NCBI GenBank assembly: GCA_965224795.1 | Contig: CBDDAE010000001.1 | Location: 310,001-374,000, forward strand | DNA from: NVTR01 sp036480115 | GTDB lineage: Bacteria; Pseudomonadota; Alphaproteobacteria; Rhodobacterales; Rhodobacteraceae | Direction of reading: 5' to 3' | Length of the DNA: 64,000 nt | Part shown: piece by piece, positions 36,997-46,434 of the stretch | How the letters are laid out: each line of letters opens with the position of its first letter | Numbering within the stretch: position 1 is the stretch's first letter | Notes under the pieces: generated by a model | The model's input: the letters and a program-made list of their open reading frames with translations, nothing else | What the model was told of the DNA's origin: nothing | The model's database searches: none | Position numbers and translations under genes: made by a program

Positions 36997-38208
36997 CTAT
37001 TTGCGTATCAATAACGCATCCGCCGCATCAGCAACCGCCCACGCCAATAGAGCATCACGAATACCCAAAGCTGCCCTGTGGCGCCAACCGGCATCTTCCA
37101 ATTGTTCCCTATCCTTTTTTGAAGACAAAAAGCCAAGTTCCAATAGCACCGAGGGAATGTCAGGGGCTTTCAACACCGAAAATCCTGCTGACAATCTTGG
37201 ACGTTTATGCATGCCAACAGTGTTGCTTAACCCTGTCACCAAAGCATCCGCAAGCCGATCAGTCCGGGGAATCGTTTCAGTGCGAGCCAGCGCCATTAAT
37301 ATACCGGCTATAACGTCGTCTTGATCGCTAAGGTCTATACCCGCCAACAGATCATCGCGATCATGGCGTTCAGCAAGTTGTTGCGACGCAAGATCAGTAG
37401 CCGTTTCCGACAATGTGTAAATGGTAGAGCCCGAAGCACGCCCATCTACCAGTGCATCTGCATGCAGCGACAAAAAGACATCTGCCCCCGCTTGGCGGGC
37501 AAGTGATACCCGCGCTTCCAATGGCACGAACACATCCGCATCACGGGTCAGGACCACTTTGAAATTCCCAGTTCGAAGCAACACTTCTTTCAGCTCACGG
37601 GCAAAAGTTAGCATAAGTTTGGCTTCAATGGTTGCTCCGCGCTCGGCCCCCGGATCAATACCCCCATGCCCCGGATCTAACACCACCACCACCGGGCGAT
37701 CACCAACTTGACGTTGCAACGGAATTTGCTGGTTATCGGCAGGCCGCGACAGTGTATTTTCCAGAGATTTTGCAGCGGCCTGAAAGCTTTTGGCATCAGT
37801 GGGAACCAACCGCAAGAAAACCCGGGCTTGGTTGTTGTCTAAATTCAGTAACGCCGCCGTTTCAATAGCCAAAGGCTGGCTGATATTCAGCACCATACGC
37901 GACCAACCTGCGCCAATCAGACCCACTCGGACACTGTCTACCAAGTCCGACTGTTCAAATTCCTGAACTGACAGGCCGGAAAAATCCACTTCGTTGAAAT
38001 CTATTACAATCCGCTGTGGGTCAGTCAGCCCAAACACGCGGTAAGGCACTGCCTGACTAAGGTCCAGATTCAAATCAACGCCCCGGCGGCGGTCCACCAA
38101 GCTAGAATTTTCAGGCAATGCGCGCGCCAATGCCGACAGGTCTTGTGCCAACGCAGGTAACCCCAAAAGACCAATCAAAATAGATACTATAACTAAAATT
38201 CTGCCCAT
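36997..38208 (-). CDS. amiC: N-acetylmuramoyl-L-alanine amidase (AMIN + Amidase_3)
   Basis: A 403-residue periplasmic amidase that cuts the stem peptide from muramic acid at division. A signal peptide (MGRILVIVSILIGLLGLPALAQ) is followed by an AMIN domain (about residues 30-130) and an Amidase_3 domain (about 170-390). Zinc ligands are in LDPGHGGIDPGA, the SLHADAL motif and LLELGFLSS. I chose the ATG at 38208, which opens the signal peptide; a GTG at 38235 would add nine residues. rne, often upstream of amiC in relatives, is not here; a dsbA-like gene is divergent instead. Confidence 0.92.
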   Translation of the reverse strand: MGRILVIVSILIGLLGLPALAQDLSALARALPENSSLVDRRRGVDLNLDLSQAVPYRVFGLTDPQRIVIDFNEVDFSGLSVQEFEQSDLVDSVRVGLIGAGWSRMVLNISQPLAIETAALLNLDNNQARVFLRLVPTDAKSFQAAAKSLENTLSRPADNQQIPLQRQVGDRPVVVVLDPGHGGIDPGAERGATIEAKLMLTFARELKEVLLRTGNFKVVLTRDADVFVPLEARVSLARQAGADVFLSLHADALVDGRASGSTIYTLSETATDLASQQLAERHDRDDLLAGIDLSDQDDVIAGILMALARTETIPRTDRLADALVTGLSNTVGMHKRPRLSAGFSVLKAPDIPSVLLELGFLSSKKDREQLEDAGWRHRAALGIRDALLAWAVADAADALLIRK

Positions 38209-38449
38209 AGCGGTATCGCTTTGTTTTTCAGGCACTATAGCGCTGCTTGGGCAAGGGTGGAACAGCTATCCGGGCTTGTGGATACGTGCCGCATGCATAG
38301 TTCCCATCACAATGCAGGGATCAACCCGGCTTCGGCTTGATTTCTCAGCCATTGCCTTCATACAGTTACGGTGGTTTGTGGGGTGGCCGTTTGAATAACC
38401 AACGTCCCGTACAAATTAATAGGTCTTTCACAGCCCCTGGGAACTGAAA

Positions 38450-39202
38450 ATGAAAAACATCGCCGCTGCAATCGCAATACTCATTGGGCTGTCTTCGCCA
38501 CTATTGGCATTTGAAATCAACACAATGACGCCGGAAGAACGGGAAATTTTTAGGGCCGAAGTGCGTGCCTATCTGCTAGAATCTCCAGAAGTATTGATGG
38601 AAGCCATTGCGGTGTTGGAACAGCGCCAGGCCACCGCGGATACATTAGGCGACGTAGATCTGATCGCCCATAACGCCGCTGCATTGTTTACCGATAGTAA
38701 TTCATATCAGGGTGGCAACCCAGATGGTGACGTGGTGATGGTCGAATTCCTGGACTACCGCTGTGGATTTTGTAAACGCGCCCATCCGGAAGTGGTCGAA
38801 CTGATAAAATCGGACGGCAATATCAAATACATCATTAAAGAATTCCCCATCCTTGGCGAACAATCGGTGTTGGCGTCACGCTTTGCGATCTCGGTGCTGC
38901 AAAATACCGACGACGAAACCTATTCGACGGTACATGATACGCTGATGGATTTTCGTGGCGACATATCGACGACGTCGCTGGAACGTCTGGCAAATGAATT
39001 AAACTTGGATACGGCAATAATCATGGCTGAAATGGATTCTGACGCTGTGTCGGCCGTCATCTCGCAAAATCGGGCCCTGGCCCAACAGATGCAGATCAAC
39101 GGTACACCCGGTTTTGTCATCGGCAACCAAATGGTCCGCGGCTATGCGCCTCTGGATACCATGCGCCAAATCGTGGCCGATCTGCGTCTGGCCTCGCGCT
39201 AA
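38450..39202 (+). CDS. DsbA-family thiol:disulfide oxidoreductase
   Basis: A 250-residue periplasmic thioredoxin-fold protein. The signal peptide ends near LLAF (about residue 21). A helical region with QRQATADTL and a DsbA domain (about 90-245) follow. The redox site is Cys105-Gly-Phe-Cys108 in DYRCGFCKRAHPE, and the cis-proline loop is NGTPGFVIGN. It resembles the Com1/ScsC-like DsbA group. It may form or reshuffle disulfides in exported proteins; its substrates are unknown. It ends one base before the convergent ispG stop. Confidence 0.9.
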   Translation: MKNIAAAIAILIGLSSPLLAFEINTMTPEEREIFRAEVRAYLLESPEVLMEAIAVLEQRQATADTLGDVDLIAHNAAALFTDSNSYQGGNPDGDVVMVEFLDYRCGFCKRAHPEVVELIKSDGNIKYIIKEFPILGEQSVLASRFAISVLQNTDDETYSTVHDTLMDFRGDISTTSLERLANELNLDTAIIMAEMDSDAVSAVISQNRALAQQMQINGTPGFVIGNQMVRGYAPLDTMRQIVADLRLASR

Positions 39203-39203
39203 G

Positions 39204-40334
39204 TTACACCAACGCCTCTTCTTTCGCATTTTCTGCGATTATCTTGGCGGCGCGGCTCTCAACCTGTTCGACGATGTGATCCACCATTTCATCGTTGGAT
39301 AGTTTGTGGCTTTGCTTGCCTGCCAGATAAACCATGCCCGATCCCGCCCCGCCACCGGTGAAACCGATATCCGTCATCAGGGCTTCGCCTGGGCCGTTAA
39401 CCACGCAGCCAATTATTGACAGGCTCATTGGGGTTTTGATGTGGGAAAGCCGATCTTCCAGGGTTTCCACGACCTTGATCACGTCGAACCCCTGTCGCGC
39501 GCAGGACGGGCAGGATATTATGGTGACGCCCCGGTGTCGCAGGCCCAGTGATTTCAATATTTCGTAGCCCACCCGGATTTCTTCCACCGGATCGGCCGAC
39601 AGACTAACCCGAATGGTATCGCCAATCCCCATCCACAGAAGATTGCCCAGTCCAATCGCCGATTTCACTGTACCCGGCAACATTGCCCCGGCCTCGGTAA
39701 TTCCAAGGTGAATCGGCGCATCTGTAGCGTCCGCCATTAGCTGATAGGCTGCCGCCGACATGAAAACATCCGATGCTTTCACACTGATCTTGAAATTTAA
39801 AAAATCCGCGTCCTCAAGGATTTTAATGTGTTCCAGGCCGCTTTCCACCATGGCATCCGGGCAAGGTTCACCATATTTTTCCAACAGGTGCTTTTCCAAC
39901 GACCCCGCATTCACCCCGATACGCATCGAACACCCATGATCACGTGCGGCAGCAATAACTTCTGCAATCCGTTGTTTAGAACCAATATTTCCGGGGTTGA
40001 TCCGCAAACAAGCCGCCCCGGCCTCGGCGGCTTCAATGGCGCGTTTATAATGGAAATGTATGTCTGCCACAATCGGGACCGGGCTTTCCTTAACGATTTC
40101 CTTAAGGGCAAAGCTGGCATCGGTATCCGGTATTGAAATACGTACGATATCCGCGCCAGCATCAGCGGCAGCGATGACCTGGTTAAGCGTTGCTTTGACA
40201 TCTGAACTATCGGTGTTGGTCATGGTTTGAACCGCGATTGGCGCATCACCACCAACCGGCACTGTTCCCACCATTATCTGGCGTGATTTGCGCCGTGCAA
40301 TGTTGCGCCAGGGGCGGATAGGATTATGGGTCAT
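39204..40334 (-). CDS. ispG: 4-hydroxy-3-methylbut-2-enyl diphosphate synthase
   Basis: IspG is the [4Fe-4S] enzyme of the penultimate step of the MEP isoprenoid route. It has 376 residues and starts MTHNPIRPWRNIARRKSRQI. The TIM-barrel part has VGGDAPIAVQTMTNTDSSD and INPGNIG. The cluster cysteines lie in SCPSCARQGFD and in GCVVNGPGEA, which also has the conserved Glu. A RodZ-like gene follows upstream on the same strand (77-base gap), a pairing seen in other alphaproteobacteria. Confidence 0.97.
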   Translation of the reverse strand: MTHNPIRPWRNIARRKSRQIMVGTVPVGGDAPIAVQTMTNTDSSDVKATLNQVIAAADAGADIVRISIPDTDASFALKEIVKESPVPIVADIHFHYKRAIEAAEAGAACLRINPGNIGSKQRIAEVIAAARDHGCSMRIGVNAGSLEKHLLEKYGEPCPDAMVESGLEHIKILEDADFLNFKISVKASDVFMSAAAYQLMADATDAPIHLGITEAGAMLPGTVKSAIGLGNLLWMGIGDTIRVSLSADPVEEIRVGYEILKSLGLRHRGVTIISCPSCARQGFDVIKVVETLEDRLSHIKTPMSLSIIGCVVNGPGEALMTDIGFTGGGAGSGMVYLAGKQSHKLSNDEMVDHIVEQVESRAAKIIAENAKEEALV

Positions 40335-40411
40335 AGGTCTGCGCCTGATTTAGTAAATGTATAATTTCAGATAAGCCGCAGACAGGGTTGTGACAAGCTA
40401 AGACGCCTGCC

Positions 40412-41617
40412 CTATTCTGAGTCAGCTTCAGCCTGTGACTGCGCCACCTCTACAAACCGGGCAAGATCCGTGTCTTTGCTTAGGTCAGCAGTCTCAAAAT
40501 TGCGGGTCAGGTCGCCAACCGAAAGCGAAAGACCTTTGACAACACTAAGGCCATCCCCGGCAGGACCGTAATTTTGACCATTGACAGCAAAATAAACAGA
40601 ACCCGCATTACCAACCCGTAAAACCGGCGCAGTTTCGGATTTCGGCAATACATACCGCTCACCGGCATCAAGGACCTTTTCAAAAATCACTGTCCCATCA
40701 ACCGCCTGAACCCGCACCCAAGACGGGCGCACTGCAAACAGCACCACTTCGGGAATATCTGCGGCAACCACCTGAACGGGCGGCGGCGATAGATCAACTG
40801 GGGGATCAATCAGGTTGGGGGCAACACTGGTAATTTCTGGCGTGTGTCGCACCGGCGCTAAGGTGCCAACATTAGCTGGATCAAGCCGAGCAATAGGGCC
40901 GTCACGGGCCACAAGAACGGGAACATCCAGCGCCTCTGGTCGATAGATCCGGTCCAGGGCATCAATGCTGGGCACTTGAAATTCGGAATATTCGTTAGTT
41001 GCGCCAACAACAGCGTTTGAAGGCTCAATAACCGAAACATTGGAAGTCACACCCGGGGCTTGGTCAACAGGTGCCAGATCAACTTTTTGCACCGCTTTGA
41101 ATACCGACCAGCCGCCAAAGCCAATCATGCTGATCAACATAAGTAATACCAACGATGATCCAATCGCCCCTGGCTCAAGCTTTGACCACATTGCTTCACC
41201 CTTTGGGATGAAAGTGGCATTGGGGTCCGAATAAGGATCGCGGTTGCCTTTGTGGGGTTTTGGAACAGGACCTGAACGGGTTGTAGACGCCGAAGGCGAC
41301 ATTCCGTGGGTGGCAACAAAATCACCTTCTTGGCAAAACCGTGCATAGGCCCATTCCGGATCTAACCCAAGGTACCTTGCATAAGAACGCACGTAACCCG
41401 CTACAAAACCCTGGGTTTCAAAGGCGGCAGGGTCGGCATTTTCAATGGCAGCAATATAGGCGGCTTTGATTTTTAATTCGCGCTGCACATCCAGCAGAGA
41501 TTTGCCCAATGTGGCGCGTTCACCGCGCATAACATCACCAAGGCGCAGGTCAAAATCGTCAAAACCTTTCGGTTTTTCCGTTGGCGGTTCCGGTGGAGTA
41601 TTCCGCCGCCCGATCAT
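40412..41617 (-). CDS. rodZ: RodZ-like protein (HTH + DUF4115)
   Basis: A 401-residue bitopic protein. The cytoplasmic N-terminus has a Xre-type helix-turn-helix (about residues 28-95: LGDVMRGERATLGKSLLDVQRELKI, then YAFV-like GFVAGYVRSYARYLG). A basic region and one membrane helix follow (SSLVLLMLISMIGFGGWSVF, about 152-172). A Pro/Val-rich periplasmic part ends in a DUF4115 domain (about 290-385: SWVRVQAVDGTVIFEKVLDAGERYVLP). RodZ links MreB to the elongasome; whether this long-linker form does so is inferred. It lies upstream of ispG. Confidence 0.85.
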   Translation of the reverse strand: MIGRRNTPPEPPTEKPKGFDDFDLRLGDVMRGERATLGKSLLDVQRELKIKAAYIAAIENADPAAFETQGFVAGYVRSYARYLGLDPEWAYARFCQEGDFVATHGMSPSASTTRSGPVPKPHKGNRDPYSDPNATFIPKGEAMWSKLEPGAIGSSLVLLMLISMIGFGGWSVFKAVQKVDLAPVDQAPGVTSNVSVIEPSNAVVGATNEYSEFQVPSIDALDRIYRPEALDVPVLVARDGPIARLDPANVGTLAPVRHTPEITSVAPNLIDPPVDLSPPPVQVVAADIPEVVLFAVRPSWVRVQAVDGTVIFEKVLDAGERYVLPKSETAPVLRVGNAGSVYFAVNGQNYGPAGDGLSVVKGLSLSVGDLTRNFETADLSKDTDLARFVEVAQSQAEADSE

Positions 41618-41695
41618 GCGCGTTGCCCCATGTTTTATGTCCCCAAGACCGTCGATTCGTCAGACCGACAGCGTATTGGCTAAATGTTACCATAA

Positions 41696-41719
41696 TGAAA
41701 GAGCGAATGCACCTCGCTC
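41696..41719 (-). terminator. Possible terminator after hemA
   Basis: Read on the minus strand, GAGCGA and TCGCTC form a six-base stem around a seven-base loop, followed by TTTCATTAT. It lies just after the hemA stop. The stem is short and the tail imperfect. Confidence 0.35.
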
Positions 41720-41726
41720 AGGAAGC

Positions 41727-42965
41727 TCAGGCACTAAGTTCGGCGCGATTTAGCGCACAATGGGACCAAAGCCCGTCAAGTGCCTGAACTAGTTTATCAA
41801 TATCGCCAGGACCATGCACCGGGGAAGGCGTAAAACGCAGCCTTTCAGTACCCTTGGGAACCGTCGGGAAATTGATCGGTTGTACATAAATTCCGTAGTC
41901 TTCCAGCAACATGTCAGATAGCTTTTTGCAATGTACCGGATCGCCAACATGTACCGGCACGATATGGCTACCATGGTCAATAATTGGCAGGCCCAGACCT
42001 TTTAGACGCATTTTCAGTATTTTGGCATGTGTCTGTTGCAAATCGCGCCGTTCCTGATCGGTTTTCAAATGCTTGACTGACGCCGCAGCACCCGCCGCCA
42101 CTGCAGGCGGTAAGGACGTGGTGAAAATAAACCCGGGCGCATAGGACCGGATGGCATCACACATCTTTTCAGACGCCGCAATATAGCCCCCCATAACGCC
42201 GTAAGCCTTGGCCAATGTGCCGTTGATGATATCAAGACGCCCCATCAGCCCATCACGTTCGGCAACACCGGCACCGCGGGGACCATACATTCCGACGGCA
42301 TGAACTTCGTCAATATAAGTCAAAGCATCAAATTCATCGGCCAAATCGCAAATTGCTTCTATCGGGCCAAAATCGCCATCCATGGAATAGATGCTTTCAA
42401 AGGCAATTAGTTTTGGGCTGGCCGGGTCGTCGGCTGCTAACAATTCGCGCAAATGGTCCATATCATTGTGGCGAAAAATCCGCTTCGCCCCGCCATTGCG
42501 ACGCACACCTTCTATCATCGATGCATGGTTCAGGGCGTCGGAATAAATGATCAATCCGGGAAAAAGCTTGGGCAAAGTCGAAAGTGTTGCGTCGTTCGCG
42601 ATGTAGGCAGACGTAAACAGCAGCGCTGATTCTTTTTCGTGTAGGTCAGCCAGCTCAGCCTCAAGCGCTTTGTGATAGACAGTTGTGCCGGAAATATTGC
42701 GGGTGCCACCTGAACCAGCGCCGGTAGCATCTATCGCCGCGTGCATAGCTTCCAAAACAGCTGGATGCTGTCCCATGCCCAAATAATCGTTGCCACACCA
42801 GACAGTTACAGCCTGATCCGTACCGTCGGGCTTGCGCCAGGTCGCGTGGGGAAAGGCACCATTTTCGCGCTCAATCTCAATAAATGTACGATATCGGCCT
42901 TCGTCGTGAAGGCGCTGTAGCGCAATATCAATCTGTTCAGAATAGTTCACAGACAGGTTCCCCAT
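41727..42965 (-). CDS. hemA: 5-aminolevulinate synthase
   Basis: A PLP enzyme that condenses glycine and succinyl-CoA, the first step of haem synthesis in alphaproteobacteria (C4 route). It has 412 residues from the ATG at 42965, starting MGNLSVNYSEQ; the open frame extends 17 codons further without similarity. Signatures are WCGNDYLGMGQHP, GSGGTRNISGTT, SIYSMDGDFGPI and the PLP lysine Lys253 in TLAKAYGVMGG. The upstream region holds a CTGA-N6-TCAG dyad resembling an FNR site. Confidence 0.96.
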   Translation of the reverse strand: MGNLSVNYSEQIDIALQRLHDEGRYRTFIEIERENGAFPHATWRKPDGTDQAVTVWCGNDYLGMGQHPAVLEAMHAAIDATGAGSGGTRNISGTTVYHKALEAELADLHEKESALLFTSAYIANDATLSTLPKLFPGLIIYSDALNHASMIEGVRRNGGAKRIFRHNDMDHLRELLAADDPASPKLIAFESIYSMDGDFGPIEAICDLADEFDALTYIDEVHAVGMYGPRGAGVAERDGLMGRLDIINGTLAKAYGVMGGYIAASEKMCDAIRSYAPGFIFTTSLPPAVAAGAAASVKHLKTDQERRDLQQTHAKILKMRLKGLGLPIIDHGSHIVPVHVGDPVHCKKLSDMLLEDYGIYVQPINFPTVPKGTERLRFTPSPVHGPGDIDKLVQALDGLWSHCALNRAELSA

Positions 42966-43057
42966 CGTATTAACTTCTTTCCGTGCTTCTAGCACCAAAT
43001 TGGTAAGAAATCCCAATCACATTCAAGAAATGATACCTTTTGCCACCCTGCAGCAAA

Positions 43058-43071
43058 CTGACATAGATCAG
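43058..43071. promoter_or_regulatory. FNR/FnrL-like dyad upstream of hemA
   Basis: CTGACATAGATCAG keeps the TGA-N6-TCA core of the FNR/FnrL site (consensus TTGAT-N4-RTCAA) but has C and G at the outer positions. It lies about 93 bases before the hemA start and 75 before the divergent M20 gene. FnrL control of hemA is known in Rhodobacter; this site is a weak candidate. Confidence 0.3.
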
Positions 43072-43145
43072 GTCGACGCAAACCAATCGGAAATCTATCC
43101 TCTAGACAGCACTATTTGCCCTGATACCCTGCACCAGAAATCACG

Positions 43146-44540
43146 GTGAAAAGGACCAAAACTGTGCCAATTAATCCTGTTCTCAAACGCATTGACCAAA
43201 ACCTGCCCGAAGCAACCGACCGGTTGCTGGACCTGTTGCGCATTCAATCCATCTCCACCGACCCGGCGTTCATTCCGCAATGTGACGCCGCCGCCGATTG
43301 GCTGGTTAATGATTTGAAAAGCATCGGTATAGACGCCAGCAAACGGGAGACATCAGGCCATCCGATGGTCGTTGGCCACGTTGGCGACAGCGGTCCGCAT
43401 ATTCTTTTTTACGGTCACTACGACGTGCAACCCGTTGATCCGCTTGACCTTTGGGACCGTGACCCGTTTGATCCAATCGTCGAAGACACCGCCAAGGGCC
43501 AGGTTATCCGCGGCCGTGGTTCATCGGACGACAAGGGCCAGCTGATGACTTTTGTTGAGGCATGTCGCGCTTGGAAAGCTGTCCATGGCAGCCTGCCTTG
43601 CCGTATTACGTTTTTCTTTGAGGGCGAAGAAGAAAGCGGCTCACCGTCATTGGTGCCATTCATGCAGGAAAACGCCGAAGAATTGCGTGCAGACATCGCG
43701 CTAATCTGTGACACCGGGCTGTTTGAAAGCGCGGTTCCCGCCATTACCACCCAGTTACGCGGCCTTGTCAGCGAAGTTTTCACCATCACTGCTGCGTCTC
43801 GCGACCTGCATTCCGGCATGTATGGCGGTATTGCCATTAACCCGATCAGGGTGATGTCAAATATCATTGCCGGTCTGCATGACGACACTGGCCGCATCAC
43901 CCTGCCCGGGTTTTATGACGGCGTGCCCGAACTATCGGATGAAATCCGCAGCCAATGGCAGGGGCTGGCCTTTGACCATGCCACATATCTGGGTGATGTG
44001 GGCCTGTCCGACCCGGCGGGTGAACAGGATCGCACGCCATTGGAAATGATCTGGTCGCGGCCCACTTGCGATGTAAACGGCATGTGGGGTGGCTATACTG
44101 GTGACGGATTCAAAACTGTTTTGCCCGGTCAGGCCCATTGCAAACTAAGTTTTCGACTGGTGGGTCAGCAGGACCCGGATGCAATCCACGCCTCTTTCGT
44201 AAAGTATATCGAAGACAACCTGCCCCCTGATTGTACCGTTGAATTCACCGGCGAAAAAGACGGCGCGCCGGCCTCGCAAATGTCTACGTCCCTGCCCGCC
44301 TTTGAACAGGCCCGCCAGGCCCTAAGCGATGAATGGCCCAAAGCCGCAGCCTATGTCGGTTGCGGGGGATCAATCCCGATTGCAGGGTATTTCAAGGAAA
44401 TACTGGACATGGACGCAATGCTGATCGGATTTGGCAAGGATGACGACGCCATCCACAGCCCGAACGAAAAATACGATATGGAAAGCTTTCACAAAGGCAC
44501 GCGCAGCTGGGCGCGGATATTGGATGCAATGACAAAATAA
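43146..44540 (+). CDS. M20 family metallopeptidase (dipeptidase)
   Basis: A 464-residue cytoplasmic di-zinc peptidase. The start VLKRIDQNLPEATDRLLDLLRIQSISTDPAF and the metal motifs FYGHYDVQPVDP (His, Asp), RGSSDDKGQ, FEGEEESGSPS (catalytic Glu and metal Glu) place it in the M20 dipeptidase/CNDP-like group. The lid domain begins near RDLHSGMYGG. Expected to hydrolyse small peptides or N-acyl amino acids; the exact substrate is not readable. It is divergent from hemA and 25 bases before an S41 peptidase gene. Confidence 0.92.
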   Translation: MKRTKTVPINPVLKRIDQNLPEATDRLLDLLRIQSISTDPAFIPQCDAAADWLVNDLKSIGIDASKRETSGHPMVVGHVGDSGPHILFYGHYDVQPVDPLDLWDRDPFDPIVEDTAKGQVIRGRGSSDDKGQLMTFVEACRAWKAVHGSLPCRITFFFEGEEESGSPSLVPFMQENAEELRADIALICDTGLFESAVPAITTQLRGLVSEVFTITAASRDLHSGMYGGIAINPIRVMSNIIAGLHDDTGRITLPGFYDGVPELSDEIRSQWQGLAFDHATYLGDVGLSDPAGEQDRTPLEMIWSRPTCDVNGMWGGYTGDGFKTVLPGQAHCKLSFRLVGQQDPDAIHASFVKYIEDNLPPDCTVEFTGEKDGAPASQMSTSLPAFEQARQALSDEWPKAAAYVGCGGSIPIAGYFKEILDMDAMLIGFGKDDDAIHSPNEKYDMESFHKGTRSWARILDAMTK

Positions 44541-44565
44541 TTTTGAATTCGATAGAGGTACTTCG

Positions 44566-45891
44566 ATGAGACATTTATTCAGATGGACCGTCGCACTGAC
44601 TTTGTTTGCCGCCATTGCCTTTGGAATTTCGTGGCTTATTTACATGCCAAATTCCCAAGAACGTGGCACATGGCGGGCCCAGGCCGGTGGTATGATCATA
44701 ACGCTAAACCCGTTGCGCGCTGATGTTTATCGCGCCACGTCAATATCCTGCATTCATCAGCTTTCATTTCCAGGCCATTTGAAAATTGTGGAACTGGCTG
44801 AAGGTGCCTCGGTTAAAGTTGTAGAAGGACGTTTGCACCTTTTGATCGACAGCGACCTTGGGTCCACGGTTTTTGATCGGATTGATGCCCTTCCCGAGAA
44901 CTGCGCCAGGGCAAATCCGGATACCGCCACACCGCGCGAAACCTTTGATGTCATGTGGACGGCGATGAATGAACATTATGCATTCTTTGATTTGCACGGC
45001 GTTGACTGGCAGGCTCGTCATGATTTGGCCCCGGCTGCTGACGCTCAGATGTCGGCTGAAGACTTGTTTGAAGTTTTCAAAATGACTCTTGCGGGCCTTG
45101 ATGACGGCCACGTGCAGTTGGTTGCCGATCCTTTGGGATATTTCAGCCCTGCACTTGCACCAAAATGGGCACAAACGGCCGGGTTGGATCGAGGCGAACT
45201 GACAAAAATTGCATTGGAAAATATCGCAAGCCCAATGACGCAAATCGACGGCTCATTGATAGAATACGCCCTTCGCGATGATGGGATCGGCTATATCCTG
45301 ATCCCTGAAATGGACATTGATAACCCATTGGGCGTCGCAACTGGTCCAGCGACCGCGCAGGCTTTTGCAACGGTCGCCGACGCGCTGGTAGACACCAAAG
45401 CCATCATTATCGACATACGCTACAATCCGGGCGGAAATGATGCAGTGTCTTTTGGCATTGCCAGCCATTTCATAGGTAAGCCAACGCCTGCATTCAGCAA
45501 ATCCAGCCGAATTGGCGACACGCAAGGCCCCAGCTTTGAAGCAATCGTTCAACCCTTTGACGACACACCCCTAACGCAACCCGTCATTCTACTTACAACG
45601 CGGCTTACTGCCAGTGGGGCAGAAATTTTCACAATGGCCATGCGGGAAATTCCCCAGGTCATCGTGATGGGTGAACCCACCAGCGGTGGATTGTCAGATA
45701 TTTTGGATTTCGATCTGCCCAATGGTTGGCGTCTTGGCCTGTCAGACCAAACCTATCTGACGCCAGACGGAAGCCTGTACGAAGCTATTGGCATTCCACC
45801 AGACATAAAGGTGGAAATTGACGCTGCTGCGCTTGGGCGCGGCGAGGACCCGTTGCTTGAATTTGCGATAGAGCAGGCTTTGGGACAATAA
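44566..45891 (+). CDS. S41 family serine peptidase, membrane anchored
   Basis: A 441-residue protein with an N-terminal membrane helix (about residues 6-27) and an S41 peptidase core (about 125-430). Landmarks are LAGLDDGHVQLV with His182, IIIDIRYNPGGNDAV, LLTTRLTASGAEIFTMAMRE with Ser350, and MGEPTSGG. The last motif lacks the catalytic Lys of CtpA-type enzymes. This pattern is nearer the Ser-His type seen in IRBP-like and nisin-resistance peptidases. The natural substrate is unknown. It may form a pair with the M20 gene directly upstream. Confidence 0.87.
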   Translation: MRHLFRWTVALTLFAAIAFGISWLIYMPNSQERGTWRAQAGGMIITLNPLRADVYRATSISCIHQLSFPGHLKIVELAEGASVKVVEGRLHLLIDSDLGSTVFDRIDALPENCARANPDTATPRETFDVMWTAMNEHYAFFDLHGVDWQARHDLAPAADAQMSAEDLFEVFKMTLAGLDDGHVQLVADPLGYFSPALAPKWAQTAGLDRGELTKIALENIASPMTQIDGSLIEYALRDDGIGYILIPEMDIDNPLGVATGPATAQAFATVADALVDTKAIIIDIRYNPGGNDAVSFGIASHFIGKPTPAFSKSSRIGDTQGPSFEAIVQPFDDTPLTQPVILLTTRLTASGAEIFTMAMREIPQVIVMGEPTSGGLSDILDFDLPNGWRLGLSDQTYLTPDGSLYEAIGIPPDIKVEIDAAALGRGEDPLLEFAIEQALGQ

Positions 45892-45944
45892 AATCGGGCT
45901 TTGAACTGCCTTCAAAGGCAGCCGTAAAACCTGCATTGTGTTTG

Positions 45945-46175
45945 TCAGTCCTCAGATGAACCTTTTTTAGAGCCAAAAACAATCTTGGCAATCAGTAACA
46001 ACGACGGTGCTGAATGGAACAACAAATCACCGATATCAATCGTCTGGGTCAATTCCCCGGAGCCCAGCATCTTCAGCTTTTGCCAGATATGCGGTTCCGG
46101 CACAAAAGGTGCCAGACCAAGAAAAACTGCCGCAATGATTACGGGCTGAAACGGGATGCGATCTAGCAAGGACAT
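45945..46175 (-). CDS. Small membrane protein, unknown function
   Basis: A 76-residue protein with two hydrophobic stretches (VIIAAVFLGLAPFVP, about residues 12-26, and LLFHSAPSLLLIAKIVFG, about 51-68) joined by WQKLKMLGSGELTQTIDIGD, and a short charged tail. I recall similar short proteins in Rhodobacterales, sometimes mislabelled RND transporter, but no function. It ends 53 bases from the convergent S41 gene and starts 25 bases after tRNA-Asp, with which it may share a transcript. Confidence 0.65.
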   Translation of the reverse strand: MSLLDRIPFQPVIIAAVFLGLAPFVPEPHIWQKLKMLGSGELTQTIDIGDLLFHSAPSLLLIAKIVFGSKKGSSED

Positions 46176-46200
46176 TTAAAGATACCTTATCAGGGGAAAA

Positions 46201-46277
46201 TGGCGCGGTTGACGGGACTCGAACCCGCGACCCCCGGCGTGACAGGCCGGTACTCTAACCAACTGAGCTACAACCGC
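46201..46277 (-). tRNA. tRNA-Asp (anticodon GTC)
   Basis: A 77-base cloverleaf with encoded CCA on the minus strand. The acceptor GCGGTTG pairs with CAACCGC, the anticodon stem is CCGGC/GCCGG with loop CTGTCAC giving GTC, and the T arm holds GGTTCGAGTCC. A G at position 34 makes it a queuosine target, relevant to queA and tgt in this window. Confidence 0.97.
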
Positions 46278-46364
46278 GCATTTTAATTCAGACATGGTCC
46301 GAACGTGAGGGCGGTTCTAGGACTGTGGCTGGCGCGCGTCAAGCGGTTCTGTTCGCATTTGACA

Positions 46365-46401
46365 CAAAAAACGGGCACGCAATCCGATGAATTGCGTGCC
46401 C
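46365..46401 (-). terminator. Rho-independent terminator of sqr
   Basis: GGGCACGCAAT and ATTGCGTGCCC form a perfect 11-base stem with a seven-base loop. On the minus strand the stem is followed by GTTTTTTGTG. It lies 34 bases after the sqr stop, the clearest terminator in the window. Confidence 0.88.
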
Positions 46402-46434
46402 AGGAATTTACCGCAGAATAAGACCGCCTTTGGT

